From positions 62,001 to 126,000 of the forward strand of contig NZ_BMED01000002.1 in NCBI RefSeq assembly GCF_014636315.1: a stretch of DNA of 64,000 bases. Reading direction: 5' to 3'. The stretch comes from Parundibacterium terreum. GTDB taxonomy: Bacteria > Pseudomonadota > Gammaproteobacteria > Burkholderiales > Burkholderiaceae_D. The translations under genes and the position numbers were made by a program. Positions 34,288 through 44,804 of this stretch are shown one piece after another (the stretch's first letter is position 1; every line of letters begins with the position of its first letter). The notes below the pieces were generated by a model, which was not told where the DNA came from, ran no database searches, and worked only from the letters and a program-made list of their open reading frames with translations.

Positions 34288-35952
34288 ATGACACAAAGCC
34301 TCATAGAACAATTCGGCCCGCGCGACGCGATGGAGTATGACGTCGTCATCGTTGGCGGCGGCCCTGCCGGTTTGTCTGCTGCGATCAAGCTAAAACAACT
34401 CGCTGCCGAAAAGGGTAATGAGGTTTCCGTCTGCGTACTGGAAAAAGGCGGCGAAGTCGGCGCCCATATCCTGTCCGGCGCGGTGATGGATCCCAAGGCC
34501 CTGACTGAATTATTTCCCAACTGGAAAGAGCTGGGCGCACCGCTGAATACCGAAGTCACGGAAGACCGTGTACTTGTGCTGACCGAAACCAAGGCCTACA
34601 AGACGCCAAACTGGATGCTGCCTGCCTGCTTTGAAAACCATGGCAACTACATCGTATCCCTGGCCAACGTCACGCGCTGGCTCGGCCAGCAGGCAGAAGC
34701 ACTGGGTGTCGAGGTATTCCCCGGCTTCGCTGCCGCTGAAATCCTGTATAACGAAGACGGTTCAGTCAAAGGTGTTGCCACCGGCAATATGGGCGTGAAT
34801 CGCCATGGAGAACCATCCGATGCCTTCCAGCTCGGCATGGAACTGCATGCGAAGTACACCTTCTTCGCCGAAGGAGCGCGCGGCCACCTGGGCAAGCAAC
34901 TGATGGCCAAGTATGACCTGAACAAGGGCAAGGACCCGCAATCTTATGGTATCGGCATCAAGGAACTGTGGGAAATCGATCCCAAACAGCATAAACCCGG
35001 CCTGGTGATTCACACTACCGGCTGGCCGCTGATGGATCAGTACAGCGGTTCCTTCCTGTACCACCTGGAAAACAACCAGGTCGCAGTCGGCTATGTGGTC
35101 GGCCTCGCGTATGAAAATCCTTATCTGTCGCCTTACGAAGAATTTCAGCGCTTCAAGACCCATCCGGAAATCCGCACCTTCTTTGAAGGCGGCAAGCGTA
35201 TTTCTTACGGCGCGCGCGCGATTACCGCCGGCGGCCTGCAATCACTGCCCAAGCTGACCTTCCCTGGCGGCGCGCTGATAGGCTGCGACGCAGGCTTCCT
35301 GAACATGAGCCGTATCAAAGGCAGCCATGCTGCGATCAAGACCGGCATGCTGGCAGCAGAGGCCGCTTTTGAAGCACTGGGCGCCGGTCGCCAGTACGAT
35401 GAACTGAGCACTTACACGACGGCCTTCGAACAATCCTGGCTTCATGAAGAGTTGCATATCGCGCGCAACGTGAAGCCTTTGCTGAAAAAAGGCACTTACG
35501 GTTCGCCACTGGTATGGATGGACCAGGTCTTGTTGCGCGGCAAAGCGCCATGGACTCTGCATCACAGCAAGGCGGATCACGAGGCCTTGAAACCGGCTTC
35601 GCAATTCCAGCCTATCGTGTATCCAAAACCGGACAACAAGCTGACTTTCGACCGCCTGTCCTCGGTATTTATTTCCAATACCAACCACGCGGAAGACCAG
35701 CCTATCCACCTGACGCTGAAAGATCCGAATGTGCCGGTAGGTATCAACCTGGAACAGTATGCCGGCCCTGAGTCGCGCTATTGCCCGGCTGGCGTGTATG
35801 AGTTTGTGAAAACGGATGCGGGTACAGATCGCCTGCAGATCAATGCGCAAAACTGCGTGCATTGCAAAACCTGCGATATCAAGGATCCGACGCAAAACAT
35901 CGTGTGGGTCACGCCGGAAGGCGGTGGCGGACCGAACTATCCGAATATGTAA
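34288..35952 (+). CDS. Electron transfer flavoprotein-ubiquinone oxidoreductase
   Basis: The 554-residue membrane-associated flavoprotein passes electrons from reduced ETF (fatty-acid and amino-acid dehydrogenases) to ubiquinone. FAD binding: YDVVIVGGGPAGLSAA (17-32), with EKGGEVGAHILSGAVMDP at the second contact. GIKELWEIDPKQHKPG and the membrane-facing region around 230-330 are typical. A C-terminal 4Fe-4S ferredoxin-like domain includes RYCPAGVYEF and NAQNCVHCKTCDIKDPTQNI, giving the four cluster cysteines. It ends with GGGGPNYPNM as in other members. Monocistronic, with its own terminator. Confidence 0.96.
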   Translation: MTQSLIEQFGPRDAMEYDVVIVGGGPAGLSAAIKLKQLAAEKGNEVSVCVLEKGGEVGAHILSGAVMDPKALTELFPNWKELGAPLNTEVTEDRVLVLTETKAYKTPNWMLPACFENHGNYIVSLANVTRWLGQQAEALGVEVFPGFAAAEILYNEDGSVKGVATGNMGVNRHGEPSDAFQLGMELHAKYTFFAEGARGHLGKQLMAKYDLNKGKDPQSYGIGIKELWEIDPKQHKPGLVIHTTGWPLMDQYSGSFLYHLENNQVAVGYVVGLAYENPYLSPYEEFQRFKTHPEIRTFFEGGKRISYGARAITAGGLQSLPKLTFPGGALIGCDAGFLNMSRIKGSHAAIKTGMLAAEAAFEALGAGRQYDELSTYTTAFEQSWLHEELHIARNVKPLLKKGTYGSPLVWMDQVLLRGKAPWTLHHSKADHEALKPASQFQPIVYPKPDNKLTFDRLSSVFISNTNHAEDQPIHLTLKDPNVPVGINLEQYAGPESRYCPAGVYEFVKTDAGTDRLQINAQNCVHCKTCDIKDPTQNIVWVTPEGGGGPNYPNM

Positions 35953-35957
35953 ACAAG

Positions 35958-35985
35958 AAAAGCCGCTTCAACAGCGGCTTTTTTT
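35958..35985 (+). terminator. Intrinsic terminator of the ETF-QO gene
   Basis: AAAAGCCGCT (35958-35967) and AGCGGCTTTT (35973-35982) form a 10-bp perfect stem with a 5-nt loop, followed by further T residues to 35985. It begins six bases after the stop codon. Confidence 0.9.
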
Positions 35986-36048
35986 ATACAGATTTTCTTT
36001 CAGACCAGGGTCGACGCGACTATAAAATCAGGCCCACCCTACCCTCAT

Positions 36049-36633
36049 CTACCACTTCTCTGCTAAGACCTTTTCCAGCCAGAATATGCCTATCACCGTT
36101 TTGACATCGGTGATCTTGCCGTTCCTTACCCATGCAAGCAAATCGGAAACAGGAGCCTTGAAGGTTTCCAGGAATTCGCCTTCATCCAGATCGGCCTTGC
36201 CTTCCGATAAACCGCGTGCCAGGAAAATATCCAGGTGCTCGTCCGAATAGGCAATCGCATTATGAATCGTGCACAGGTAACGCCAGTCCGTCGCGGTGTA
36301 GCCGGTTTCTTCCAGCAGCTCGCGCTTGGCGGTCACCAGTGACTCTTCGCCCGGATCGATTTTACCTGCAGGGAATTCGATAAAGACCTGGTCCAGCGGA
36401 TAACGGTATTGGCGCTCCATCAGCACGCTACCGTCGTCAAACACCGGCAGGATGACGACAGCGCCGGGGTGTTTGATATATTCGCGGATCGTGGGTTTGC
36501 CATCCGGCAGCAACACCTGGTCTTGCTGCACTTTCAGGAAGTCGCCGTCATAGGCCAGACTACCGCCCTGCCGGACTTCGGCCAAGTGGCCATTTTCCGA
36601 CGGACGCAAGTCCAGCTTATCCCTGATGCTCAT
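36049..36633 (-). CDS. NUDIX hydrolase, ADP-ribose pyrophosphatase type
   Basis: The 194-residue enzyme carries the full Nudix box, G90-KIDPGEE then RELLEETGY (104-112), which binds magnesium for cleaving nucleoside-diphosphate-linked compounds. The upstream EFPAGKIDPGEES and the HNAIAYSDEHLDIFLA segment fit the ADP-ribose pyrophosphatase (NudF) branch. Its start overlaps the end of the DUF2818 gene by four bases, so it is the last member of the complex I operon. ADP-ribose or NADH-derived products are likely substrates, consistent with the operon, but not proven. Confidence 0.88.
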   Translation of the reverse strand: MSIRDKLDLRPSENGHLAEVRQGGSLAYDGDFLKVQQDQVLLPDGKPTIREYIKHPGAVVILPVFDDGSVLMERQYRYPLDQVFIEFPAGKIDPGEESLVTAKRELLEETGYTATDWRYLCTIHNAIAYSDEHLDIFLARGLSEGKADLDEGEFLETFKAPVSDLLAWVRNGKITDVKTVIGIFWLEKVLAEKW

Positions 36634-36941
36634 ACGTGTTTCTTTTTCAGATAACGAATGACGAAACCGGGAAAAGACAAGACGATGAACAGGCAGCCTG
36701 TCACTGCATAAAATTCCCAGCCCTGCTCAAAGCGGTTACCCGCATTGGATTCCAGCGCAAATGCGATGCCACCGACAATGAAGTAGAAAATGATCAGTTC
36801 CAGGAGGCGTACCGGCAGCGGCTTGCCTAAGGCAAAACCGCCGAGAGGAATCAGCGCGAACAGGCGCTCATTGAAGAAAGGCAGATTGGCGGCCAGCACC
36901 GCCAATAGTATAACTATCCAACTGGAGACCGAAACATCCAC
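36630..36941 (-). CDS. DUF2818-family small membrane protein
   Basis: The protein is predicted at 103 residues from GTG 36941, which lies five bases after the nuoN stop; the frame is open upstream into nuoN, but no ATG is available. Three membrane helices are visible: SWIVILLAVLAANLPFF, LLELIIFYFIVGGIAFAL and AVTGCLFIVLSFPGFVI, ending with basic RYLKKKHV on the cytoplasmic side. Small proteins of this family accompany nuoN in betaproteobacteria. Function is unknown; a role in complex I assembly or stability is conjecture. It overlaps the NUDIX gene by four bases. Confidence 0.8.
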   Translation of the reverse strand: MDVSVSSWIVILLAVLAANLPFFNERLFALIPLGGFALGKPLPVRLLELIIFYFIVGGIAFALESNAGNRFEQGWEFYAVTGCLFIVLSFPGFVIRYLKKKHV

Positions 36942-36946
36942 GAAAA

Positions 36947-38431
36947 TCAGGACGCCAGGGTTTTGACTATGGCTTGCGAACAAGCGGTAATCAGGGCGCC
37001 GGGCATCAGGCCCAGTACCAGCACAGCCAGGCCGTTAATGCTCAGCACCAGGCGCATATCGCCGTGCGCCTTGATCGGTGTATTGTCCAGCGGCTCATCA
37101 AAGTACATCAGTTTCACAACGCGGATGTAGTAGAAGGCGCCGATCAGGGACAGCAATACCGCTACCACTGCCAGCCAAACCTGGCCTGTTGCGACAACAG
37201 CCTGCAATACCGACAGTTTTGCCCAGAAGCCGACGAATGGAGGAATACCTGCCAGCGAGAACATCATCAACAGCATCAGGAAAGCAAACCATGGATTACG
37301 CTTGCTCAGGCCTTTCAGGTCGTCCAGGCTTTCTGCTTCAAAACCGGAGCGGGCCAGCAGCATGATCATGCCGAAGGTACCCAGTGTCGTCGCTACATAA
37401 CTGATGGTGTAGAACATCGCCGCGCCGTAGGCGGAAGCAGCATGGCTGGTATCGCCATTGGCAACGCCGGACAGCAGGCCCAGCAGCATGAAGCCCATTT
37501 GCGAAATCGTAGAATAAGCCAGCATGCGCTTCAGATTGGTCTGTGCAATCGCTGTGATATTACCGATTGCCATCGACAACACTGCCAATACCATCAGCAT
37601 CTGTTGCCACTCTACCGCCAGCGAGAACAGACCTTCTACCAGCAAGCGGAAGCACATCGCAAACGCGGCCAGCTTAGGTGCGCCGCCCAACAACAGGGTG
37701 ACGGCTGTCGGCGAGCCTTGATACACATCGGGTACCCACATATGGAAAGGCACGACACCCAGTTTGAATGCCAGTCCGGCCACCAGGAATACTACGCCAA
37801 ATACCAGGATAGTCTTGTTAACCAGCGGCGATGCGGCTGCCCTGGCAACTTCAGTCAGATCCAGCGAGCCAGTGGCGCCGTACAGCATGGAGATGCCATA
37901 CAGCAGGAAGCCCGAAGCCAATGCGCCAAGCACAAAGTACTTCATCGCAGCTTCTGTGGAAACAGTGTGATCACGGCGCAAGGCAACTAGTGCATACAAG
38001 GCCAGCGACATCAGTTCCAGACCCAGGTAGATCACCAGGAAGTTATTACCGGAAATCATCACCATCTGGCCGAGCAGTGCAAACAGTGCCAGCGAATAAA
38101 ACTCACCGCCCAGATGATTATTCGTCATTTCCCTGTCGGTGACATACTGACGGGAATACACCAGCGTGATGCCCACCGCGATGTAGGAGAATATTTTAAG
38201 CAGGTCCGACATCGGATCGGCAACAAACATATTATTTGCCAGATATACCGACGTCCCACCGTTGAAGTTGGTCAGGGTAAGCACACCGCAAATCGCCAGA
38301 GTCGCCAGGGACAGGACGTAAGTGATGTGACGTTTGCTGTCCGCCAGGAACATGTCGATCAACAGGATCGCACAGATGGCGAGCAACAAAAATATCTCAG
38401 GATAGAGTGGTATCAGGTTCATATTATTCAT
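36947..38431 (-). CDS. nuoN: NADH-quinone oxidoreductase subunit N
   Basis: The 494-residue antiporter-like subunit of complex I has about 14 membrane helices. The conserved core includes [18 protein letters not shown] (with the key glutamate of helix 5), the lysine in [29 protein letters not shown] (helix 7 region) and [13 protein letters not shown]. It contributes one of the proton channels. It is the last nuo gene; DUF2818 and NUDIX genes follow in the same transcript. 107 bp separate it from nuoM. Confidence 0.96.
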   Translation of the reverse strand: MNNMNLIPLYPEIFLLLAICAILLIDMFLADSKRHITYVLSLATLAICGVLTLTNFNGGTSVYLANNMFVADPMSDLLKIFSYIAVGITLVYSRQYVTDREMTNNHLGGEFYSLALFALLGQMVMISGNNFLVIYLGLELMSLALYALVALRRDHTVSTEAAMKYFVLGALASGFLLYGISMLYGATGSLDLTEVARAAASPLVNKTILVFGVVFLVAGLAFKLGVVPFHMWVPDVYQGSPTAVTLLLGGAPKLAAFAMCFRLLVEGLFSLAVEWQQMLMVLAVLSMAIGNITAIAQTNLKRMLAYSTISQMGFMLLGLLSGVANGDTSHAASAYGAAMFYTISYVATTLGTFGMIMLLARSGFEAESLDDLKGLSKRNPWFAFLMLLMMFSLAGIPPFVGFWAKLSVLQAVVATGQVWLAVVAVLLSLIGAFYYIRVVKLMYFDEPLDNTPIKAHGDMRLVLSINGLAVLVLGLMPGALITACSQAIVKTLAS

Positions 38432-38538
38432 TTGTACTACCGTTTATCTGCATCCAAGCATTCAGGCAAAATGCGACAAGCTACTATTTCTTGCACCTCG
38501 GACCGGCTGGCCCAAGGCACTAATTCAGGTTGCTATCT

Positions 38539-40029
38539 TTAAGGTGCAATCTTGGAAATTGCTACGTGCTTCAGTAAATCACCCACAGTAACCTGCATCG
38601 CATCGGTGAAAGGCGCTGGATACAGACCCATGGCAAGCACTGCAATTGCCAGTACACCCAGCATAAAGAATTCGCGTTTATTCAAGTCCACCAGCTTGGC
38701 AACGTGATCATGCGTGACCGCACCCAGAATCACGCGCTTGGTCATCCACAGGGAGTACGCCGCGCCAAGAATCAATGCCGTCGCTGCCAGCATGCCTATC
38801 CAGAAATTGAACTTGACTGCCCCCAGGATCACCATGAACTCGCCGACAAAACCGGAAGTTGCCGGCAAACCGCAGTTGGCCATCGAGAACAAGACAAACA
38901 ACGCTGCAAATTTAGGCATGGTGTTGACCACACCGCCGTAGTCGACGATCTGGCGTGAATGCACGCGATCATACAGCACGCCGATACACAGGAACATTGC
39001 GCCGGAGATGAAGCCGTGAGAAATCATCTGCACGATACCGCCCTGCATCGCCATGTCATTGAACATGAAGAAGCCCAGCGTAACGAAACCCATGTGGGCA
39101 ATGGATGAATAAGCAACCAGCTTTTTCATGTCAGCCTGCACCAGAGCCACCAGACCGATATAGATCACGGCGATCAGCGACAAAGTGATCATGAAGTTGG
39201 CCAGGTAGTGGCTTGCATCCGGAGCGATAGGCAGCGAGAAACGCAGGAAGCCGTATGCGCCCAGTTTCAGCATGATCGCCGCCAGTACCACGGAACCACC
39301 GGTAGGAGCTTCCACGTGGGCATCCGGCAACCATGTATGTACCGGCCACATTGGCACCTTGACCGCAAACGCCATCAAGAAGGCCACGAACAACATGATC
39401 TGCGCAGACATAGGCAGCGCCAGCTTATGCCAGGCCAGGATATCGAAAGAGCCGGACTTCATGTACAGGTAGATGATCGCAACCAGTGTCAGCAGCGAAC
39501 CCATCAAGGTATAGAGGAAGAACTTGAACGCCGCATACACTCGGTTAGGACCGCCCCACACACCGACGATGATGTACATAGGGATCAGCGTCGCTTCAAA
39601 GAAGACGTAGAACAGCAGGCCATCCATCGCGCAGAACACGCCTATCATCAGGCCGGACAGGATCAGGAAAGCACCCATGTACTGTGCAACCTGCTTCTCG
39701 ATCACTTCCCATGCAGCGATCACGACGATCACGGTAATGAAAGCCGTCAGCAGGATCAGCCACAGCGAAATGCCGTCGATGCCGAGTGAATAGAAAATAT
39801 TGAAGCGCTCTATCCACGCACTTTTTTCGACAAACTGCATGCCATGGGCAGAGTTATCGAAGTGCTGCAGCAAAGGCAAGGTAACGATAAAACTGGCCAG
39901 TGAACCGATCAGGGATACCCAGCGCACCAGGCCGGGATTGTCGTCGCGACCAAAGACCAGCACAAAGACGCCAAAAGCAATGGGGCACCAGATTGCGAGG
40001 CTTAACAAGATAGAAGTTGACTGCATCAT
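38539..40029 (-). CDS. nuoM: NADH-quinone oxidoreductase subunit M
   Basis: The 496-residue antiporter-like membrane subunit carries the family pattern: FEATLIPMYIIVGVWGG with the essential glutamate of helix 5, AFLMAFAVKVPMWPVHTWLPDAHVEAPT with the proton-channel lysine, and YSSIAHMGFVTLGFF. Fourteen membrane helices are expected. It lies 21 bp after nuoL and 107 bp before nuoN. Confidence 0.97.
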   Translation of the reverse strand: MMQSTSILLSLAIWCPIAFGVFVLVFGRDDNPGLVRWVSLIGSLASFIVTLPLLQHFDNSAHGMQFVEKSAWIERFNIFYSLGIDGISLWLILLTAFITVIVVIAAWEVIEKQVAQYMGAFLILSGLMIGVFCAMDGLLFYVFFEATLIPMYIIVGVWGGPNRVYAAFKFFLYTLMGSLLTLVAIIYLYMKSGSFDILAWHKLALPMSAQIMLFVAFLMAFAVKVPMWPVHTWLPDAHVEAPTGGSVVLAAIMLKLGAYGFLRFSLPIAPDASHYLANFMITLSLIAVIYIGLVALVQADMKKLVAYSSIAHMGFVTLGFFMFNDMAMQGGIVQMISHGFISGAMFLCIGVLYDRVHSRQIVDYGGVVNTMPKFAALFVLFSMANCGLPATSGFVGEFMVILGAVKFNFWIGMLAATALILGAAYSLWMTKRVILGAVTHDHVAKLVDLNKREFFMLGVLAIAVLAMGLYPAPFTDAMQVTVGDLLKHVAISKIAP

Positions 40030-40050
40030 GATTACTTTTTTATGAATTGC

Positions 40051-42120
40051 TTATTTGGCTAAAGGGAACATGAAAGGAAACATGATATAGGCCAGGAAGC
40101 CCATTACCCCAAGAATCATTACAAACGCATAGTGATACAGATAACCGGTCTGGAACAGGCGCGTACCGCGCGAGAACCAGGCCACAACTTTAGCGCTACC
40201 GTTCACAACCAGGCCGTCGATCAGACCCTTGTCGCCGATGTTCCACAGACCGCCGCCAAGCACGCGTGCGCCGCCGGCAAATACGATCTCATTGAATTTA
40301 TCCATGTAGTACTTGTTATCCAGCAGCGTGTAGATCGCATGTGCGTGCTTCTTGATCGCCGTCGGGATAGCTGGCTTGACCATATAGAAGTAGTAGGACA
40401 GTGCCACACCCGCTATCGCCAGCCACAACGGAGCTGTTTTCAAAGCGTGGATGGACATTGCTACCGGACCGTGGAATTCGTGGGCCAGCTCTTCCATTGC
40501 ATGGTGAGCTTCATCGACGAAAATCACGCCCTTGAAGAAATTACCGAACAGCATAGGTTCTATCGCGAAGAAACCGATGATCACTGAAGGGATGGCCAGC
40601 AAAACCAGTGGCAGCCAGACAACCAGCGGAGACTCGTGCGGTTTTTCACCTGGAGCCAGGCCGTGGTGGTGCGCATCATGGTCGTCGTGCGCATCTTCAT
40701 CATGGTGAGCATCGTGATGATCGTCATGAGCGTGTGCGTGGCCAAAGTTTTCTTTACCGTGGAACACCAGGAAATACATACGGAAAGAATAGAAAGCCGT
40801 GACGAACACACCTGCCAGTACGGCGAACTGCGCAAAGCCGGAACCAGCCAAGTGCGATGCCTGCACTGCTTCAATGATGCTGTCCTTGGAATAGAACCCG
40901 GAGAAGAACGGCGTACCGATCAGGGCCAGCGAGCCCAGCAAGGAAGTAATCCAGGTGATCGGCATGTATTTGCGCAGGCCGCCCATATTGCGGATGTCCT
41001 GGTCATGGTGCATGCCGATGATCACGGAGCCGGCACCCAGGAACAGCAAGGCTTTAAAGAAAGCGTGCGTCATCAGATGGAATACCGCAACTGAGTAAGC
41101 GGAAGCACCCAGTGCTACCGTCATGTAACCGAGCTGCGACAAGGTGGAGTAAGCCACCACGCGCTTGATGTCGTTCTGGATAATACCCAGGAAGCCCATG
41201 AACAATGCAGTGATAGAACCGATCACCAGGATGAAAGACAAGGCGGTATCAGACAATTCAAACAGCGGCGACATGCGTGTCACCATGAAGATACCTGCGG
41301 TCACCATTGTTGCCGCGTGAATCAGTGCGGAAATCGGCGTAGGGCCTTCCATCGAATCAGGCAACCAGACGTGCAGCGGGAACTGCGCAGACTTACCCAT
41401 CGCGCCGATGAACAGGCAGATACAGGCAACGGTAATCAGCATCCAGTCGGTGCCCGGCAGCAGGATATGCACCAGTTCTTCCTTCTTGGCGAATACTTCG
41501 GCATAGTCCATCGTGCCGGTGTAAGCCAGCAGCAGGCCGATACCCAGGATGAAGCCGAAGTCGCCCACACGGTTAACCAGGAAAGCTTTCATGTTGGCGT
41601 AAATCGCCGTTGGACGTGTGTACCAGAAACCGATCAGCAGGTAAGACACCAGGCCCACAGCTTCCCAGCCGAAGAACAGTTGCAGGAAGTTGTTGCTCAT
41701 GACGAGCATCAGCATCGAGAACGTAAACAGCGAGATGTAAGAGAAGAAGCGGTTATAGCCTTCGTCGTCTTTCATGTAGCCTATTGTATAGATATGCACC
41801 ATCAGCGACACGAAGGTCACAACGCACATCATCATCGCCGTCAGGCTGTCGATCAGGAAGCCGACTTCCAGCTTCAGGCCACCGACATTCATCCATTGGT
41901 ACAGTGTACCGTTGTAGGTCGCACCATCCACAACTGCCGACAGAGTCATGCAGGAGATGATAAAAGCGATCAATACGCCCAGAATGGTGACCGTATGCGA
42001 TGTGGCACGACCGACCTTGTTACCAAAAAATTTGGTCCCCAGCAGACCCGCAATAGCGGAACCAGCCAAAGGTGCAAGTGGTACTACCAATAAAAGATGT
42101 GGGTTAAGTTGCCCCGCCAT
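40051..42120 (-). CDS. nuoL: NADH-quinone oxidoreductase subunit L, with a histidine-rich loop
   Basis: The distal proton-pumping subunit of complex I. I start at ATG 42120 (MAGQLNPHLLL), preceded by AAGGG; a further upstream ATG at 42177 lacks a ribosome-binding site. The product has 689 residues. Conserved blocks include FFGWEAVGLVSYLLIGFW, MGKSAQFPLHVWLPDSMEGPTPISALIHAATMV and YSTLSQLGYMTVALG; the C-terminal part has the long lateral helix. A hydrophilic loop near residues 442-470 is packed with histidine and aspartate (HAHAHDDHHDAHHDEDAHDD), which is unusual compared with E. coli NuoL but, as I recall, occurs in related betaproteobacteria. Confidence 0.96.
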   Translation of the reverse strand: MAGQLNPHLLLVVPLAPLAGSAIAGLLGTKFFGNKVGRATSHTVTILGVLIAFIISCMTLSAVVDGATYNGTLYQWMNVGGLKLEVGFLIDSLTAMMMCVVTFVSLMVHIYTIGYMKDDEGYNRFFSYISLFTFSMLMLVMSNNFLQLFFGWEAVGLVSYLLIGFWYTRPTAIYANMKAFLVNRVGDFGFILGIGLLLAYTGTMDYAEVFAKKEELVHILLPGTDWMLITVACICLFIGAMGKSAQFPLHVWLPDSMEGPTPISALIHAATMVTAGIFMVTRMSPLFELSDTALSFILVIGSITALFMGFLGIIQNDIKRVVAYSTLSQLGYMTVALGASAYSVAVFHLMTHAFFKALLFLGAGSVIIGMHHDQDIRNMGGLRKYMPITWITSLLGSLALIGTPFFSGFYSKDSIIEAVQASHLAGSGFAQFAVLAGVFVTAFYSFRMYFLVFHGKENFGHAHAHDDHHDAHHDEDAHDDHDAHHHGLAPGEKPHESPLVVWLPLVLLAIPSVIIGFFAIEPMLFGNFFKGVIFVDEAHHAMEELAHEFHGPVAMSIHALKTAPLWLAIAGVALSYYFYMVKPAIPTAIKKHAHAIYTLLDNKYYMDKFNEIVFAGGARVLGGGLWNIGDKGLIDGLVVNGSAKVVAWFSRGTRLFQTGYLYHYAFVMILGVMGFLAYIMFPFMFPLAK

Positions 42121-42222
42121 GATGACCCTTGTTGTTATCTTCGTTACTCTTGAGCTTGCCGGCTCGGTTACAGGCAACCGGCAAGTATCTCTTTATTCAA
42201 TATCGTATTTACTGCGGCGCGC

Positions 42223-42531
42223 TTAGCCTTTCAGCGCATCCAGGTCTTCCACATTGATTGTGTCCAGGTTACGGAACAATACAACCAGGATAGCCAAGCC
42301 GATCGCAGACTCTGCAGCCGCCACCGTCAGGATGAAAAAGACAAAGATCTGTCCAGCAGCATCGCCGAGATAATGCGAGAAAGCGATGAAGTTGATGTTC
42401 ACCGCCAGCAGCATCAATTCAATTGCCATCAGCAACAGGATGATGTTTTTGCGATTCAGGAAAATACCGACGATGGAGATCGCGAACAGGATCGCGCCCA
42501 GTATCAGGTAATGTGTCAGGGTCAGAGTCAT
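42223..42531 (-). CDS. nuoK: NADH-quinone oxidoreductase subunit K
   Basis: The 102-residue subunit has three membrane helices ([66 protein letters not shown]). The glutamates in AIELML and AAAESAIG are the conserved membrane-embedded residues of the E-channel. Its start directly follows the nuoJ stop. Confidence 0.97.
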   Translation of the reverse strand: MTLTLTHYLILGAILFAISIVGIFLNRKNIILLLMAIELMLLAVNINFIAFSHYLGDAAGQIFVFFILTVAAAESAIGLAILVVLFRNLDTINVEDLDALKG

Positions 42532-43191
42532 TTAAGCTCCCTTCTTTTCTTCTGTGCTGGCAACTGCTGCAGCCGCTGCAGTGTCAGGATTGGCGCGTTC
42601 GGACTCGGCCTTCATGCTGACGATACGAATGCGGTCTGCACTCTTGATCTTGACTGCCTTGGCAGGATCGAAATATTTGGTGTCCTTGCGGCGGCGCAGT
42701 GTCAACGCAACAGCGGCGACGATTGCCAACAACAGGATAGCTGCTGCAATTTCAAATGCAAACGGATAATGCGTGTAGATGGCGATACCCAAAGACTTGG
42801 TGTTGCCTATCGTATCTGCAGCGGCCGGCACCTTGTTGTCCGGACGCAGGAAACCGCGCCACAGGACAGCCGACATTTCCAGCACGATCAGCACGCCGAC
42901 AGTAGCGGCCAGCGGGAAGTGGTTCCAGAATCCTTCGCGCATCTTCTCGATATTAATATCGAGCATCATCACGACGAACAGGAACAGCACCATCACCGCG
43001 CCGACATAGACCAGCACCAGGACAATCGCCAGGAACTCCGCTTTCAGCAACAGCCAGATACCGGCAGCCGTAAAAAACGACAACACCAGGAACAAGGCGG
43101 CGTGTACCGGATTACGCGCGGTAATCACCTGAGTCGCGGCGAAAATCAAGATCGCCGAGAATACATAAAATATTGCTGTTATAAATTCCAT
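42532..43191 (-). CDS. nuoJ: NADH-quinone oxidoreductase subunit J
   Basis: The 219-residue membrane subunit has five helices: ITAIFYVFSAILIFAATQVI, HAALFLVLSFFTAAGIWLLL, AIVLVLVYVGAVMVLFLFVVMML (the pi-bulge helix central to coupling), then two more. A charged C-terminal tail of about 40 residues (RRRKDTKYFDPAKAVKIKSAD, then an alanine-rich stretch) extends into the cytoplasm. It abuts nuoK with no gap. Confidence 0.96.
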   Translation of the reverse strand: MEFITAIFYVFSAILIFAATQVITARNPVHAALFLVLSFFTAAGIWLLLKAEFLAIVLVLVYVGAVMVLFLFVVMMLDINIEKMREGFWNHFPLAATVGVLIVLEMSAVLWRGFLRPDNKVPAAADTIGNTKSLGIAIYTHYPFAFEIAAAILLLAIVAAVALTLRRRKDTKYFDPAKAVKIKSADRIRIVSMKAESERANPDTAAAAAVASTEEKKGA

Positions 43192-43231
43192 ATCAAGCCA
43201 AAATCCGGTTAATTAGTCGTTGCAGCTTGCA

Positions 43232-43720
43232 TTAACGATATGCAGCATCGGTTGCACGGGCTGCCGCAATTTCCGTTTCATAACGATCGCCTACTGCCAA
43301 CAGCATTTCCTTGGTGAAGTACAGATCACCGCGTTTTTCGCCGTGATATTCCAGCACATGCGTTTCAACGATGGAATCGACCGGGCAGGATTCCTCGCAG
43401 AAGCCGCAGAAAATGCACTTGGTCAGGTCGATGTCATAGCGTGTAGTACGGCGTGTGCCGTCTGCGCGCTGGTCGGATTCAATCGTGATCGCCATTGCAG
43501 GACAAACCGCTTCACACAATTTGCAAGCGATGCAGCGCTCTTCCCCGTTAGGGTAGCGGCGCAAGGCATGCAAGCCACGGAAACGCGGAGACTGCGGCGT
43601 TTTTTCTTCCGGAAATTGCACGGTGATCTTGCGGGCAAACATATAGCGTCCTGTCAGGGCTAGGCCCTTGATCAGTTCACGCAGCATCAAGCTGCTAAAG
43701 AAATCTTTTATGGCTTCCAT
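43232..43720 (-). CDS. nuoI: NADH-quinone oxidoreductase subunit I (two 4Fe-4S clusters)
   Basis: The 162-residue subunit of the peripheral arm holds clusters N6a and N6b. Two ferredoxin motifs are complete: [16 protein letters not shown] and [16 protein letters not shown]. The N-terminal amphipathic helix ([24 protein letters not shown]) lies on the membrane. It follows nuoH by 13 bp. Confidence 0.98.
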   Translation of the reverse strand: MEAIKDFFSSLMLRELIKGLALTGRYMFARKITVQFPEEKTPQSPRFRGLHALRRYPNGEERCIACKLCEAVCPAMAITIESDQRADGTRRTTRYDIDLTKCIFCGFCEESCPVDSIVETHVLEYHGEKRGDLYFTKEMLLAVGDRYETEIAAARATDAAYR

Positions 43721-43733
43721 TTTTCTCAGCCTC

Positions 43734-44804
43734 TTACTTCCAAATATTCCACGGCGTTTGTATCCACGCAGCGACGATCACTAAATACCCCAGAGTCAGC
43801 GGGATAAACACTTTCCAGCCCAAACGCATGATCTGGTCATAGCGATAGCGTGGGAAAGAAGCACGTGCCCAGATAAACATCGACACAACGACGAAAGTTT
43901 TCATGCCCAGCCAGATCCAGCCCGGTATCCATGTAAATGGCGCAAAGCCAAATGGAGAGGACCATCCGCCCAGGAACATCAGAGATGCCATCGCGGAAAT
44001 AAAGATCATGTTGGCGTATTCGGCCAGGAAGAACATCGCAAACGACATGCCGGAATATTCCACCATGTGGCCAGCAACGATCTCGGATTCACCCTCAACC
44101 ACGTCAAACGGATGGCGGTTGGTTTCGGCGATGCCGGAAATCACGTACACAACAAATACCGGCAACAAAGGCAACCAGTTCCAGGACAGGAAATTCAATC
44201 CCATATTGGCGAAGGTACCTTTGGTTTGCGTATTGACGATTTCGGTCAGGTTCAAGCTGCCGGAAACCATCAATACGATGACCAGCACGAAGCCCATCGC
44301 GATCTCATACGAAATCATCTGCGCCGAAGCACGCATCGCACCAAGGAAAGCGTATTTGGAGTTGGAAGCCCAACCGGCAATGATCACTCCATACACTTCC
44401 ATGGAAGTGATCGCCATGACCAGCAGCAAGCCTGCATTCACATTTGCCAGCACGGTTTCAGGACCGAAAGGGAATACCGACCAGGCAGCCAGCGCAGGCA
44501 TGATCGTCATCACAGGCGCCAGCACAAACAAGACCTTGTTGGCTTTGGCAGGAACAACGATCTCTTTCAACAGCAGCTTTACCGCATCGGCGATAGGTTG
44601 CAGCAGACCGGCAGGACCAACACGGTTAGGGCCAAGGCGGACGTGCATCCAGCCTATCATCTTGCGTTCCCACAGGGTCAGGTAAGCAACCAGCCCCATG
44701 ACAGGCAATACGATGCAGATGATCTTGATCAGGTTCCATACCAGCGGCCATACCGGCCCCAGGATGCCCTGGCCAAAATTCTCGATAGTCATCAGCAAAC
44801 TCAT
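43734..44804 (-). CDS. nuoH: NADH-quinone oxidoreductase subunit H
   Basis: The 356-residue membrane subunit forms the quinone entry site with NuoB and NuoD. Diagnostic blocks are [61 protein letters not shown], and [26 protein letters not shown]. About eight helices. Its ATG shares one base with the nuoG stop (TAATG), indicating translational coupling. Confidence 0.98.
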   Translation of the reverse strand: MSLLMTIENFGQGILGPVWPLVWNLIKIICIVLPVMGLVAYLTLWERKMIGWMHVRLGPNRVGPAGLLQPIADAVKLLLKEIVVPAKANKVLFVLAPVMTIMPALAAWSVFPFGPETVLANVNAGLLLVMAITSMEVYGVIIAGWASNSKYAFLGAMRASAQMISYEIAMGFVLVIVLMVSGSLNLTEIVNTQTKGTFANMGLNFLSWNWLPLLPVFVVYVISGIAETNRHPFDVVEGESEIVAGHMVEYSGMSFAMFFLAEYANMIFISAMASLMFLGGWSSPFGFAPFTWIPGWIWLGMKTFVVVSMFIWARASFPRYRYDQIMRLGWKVFIPLTLGYLVIVAAWIQTPWNIWK

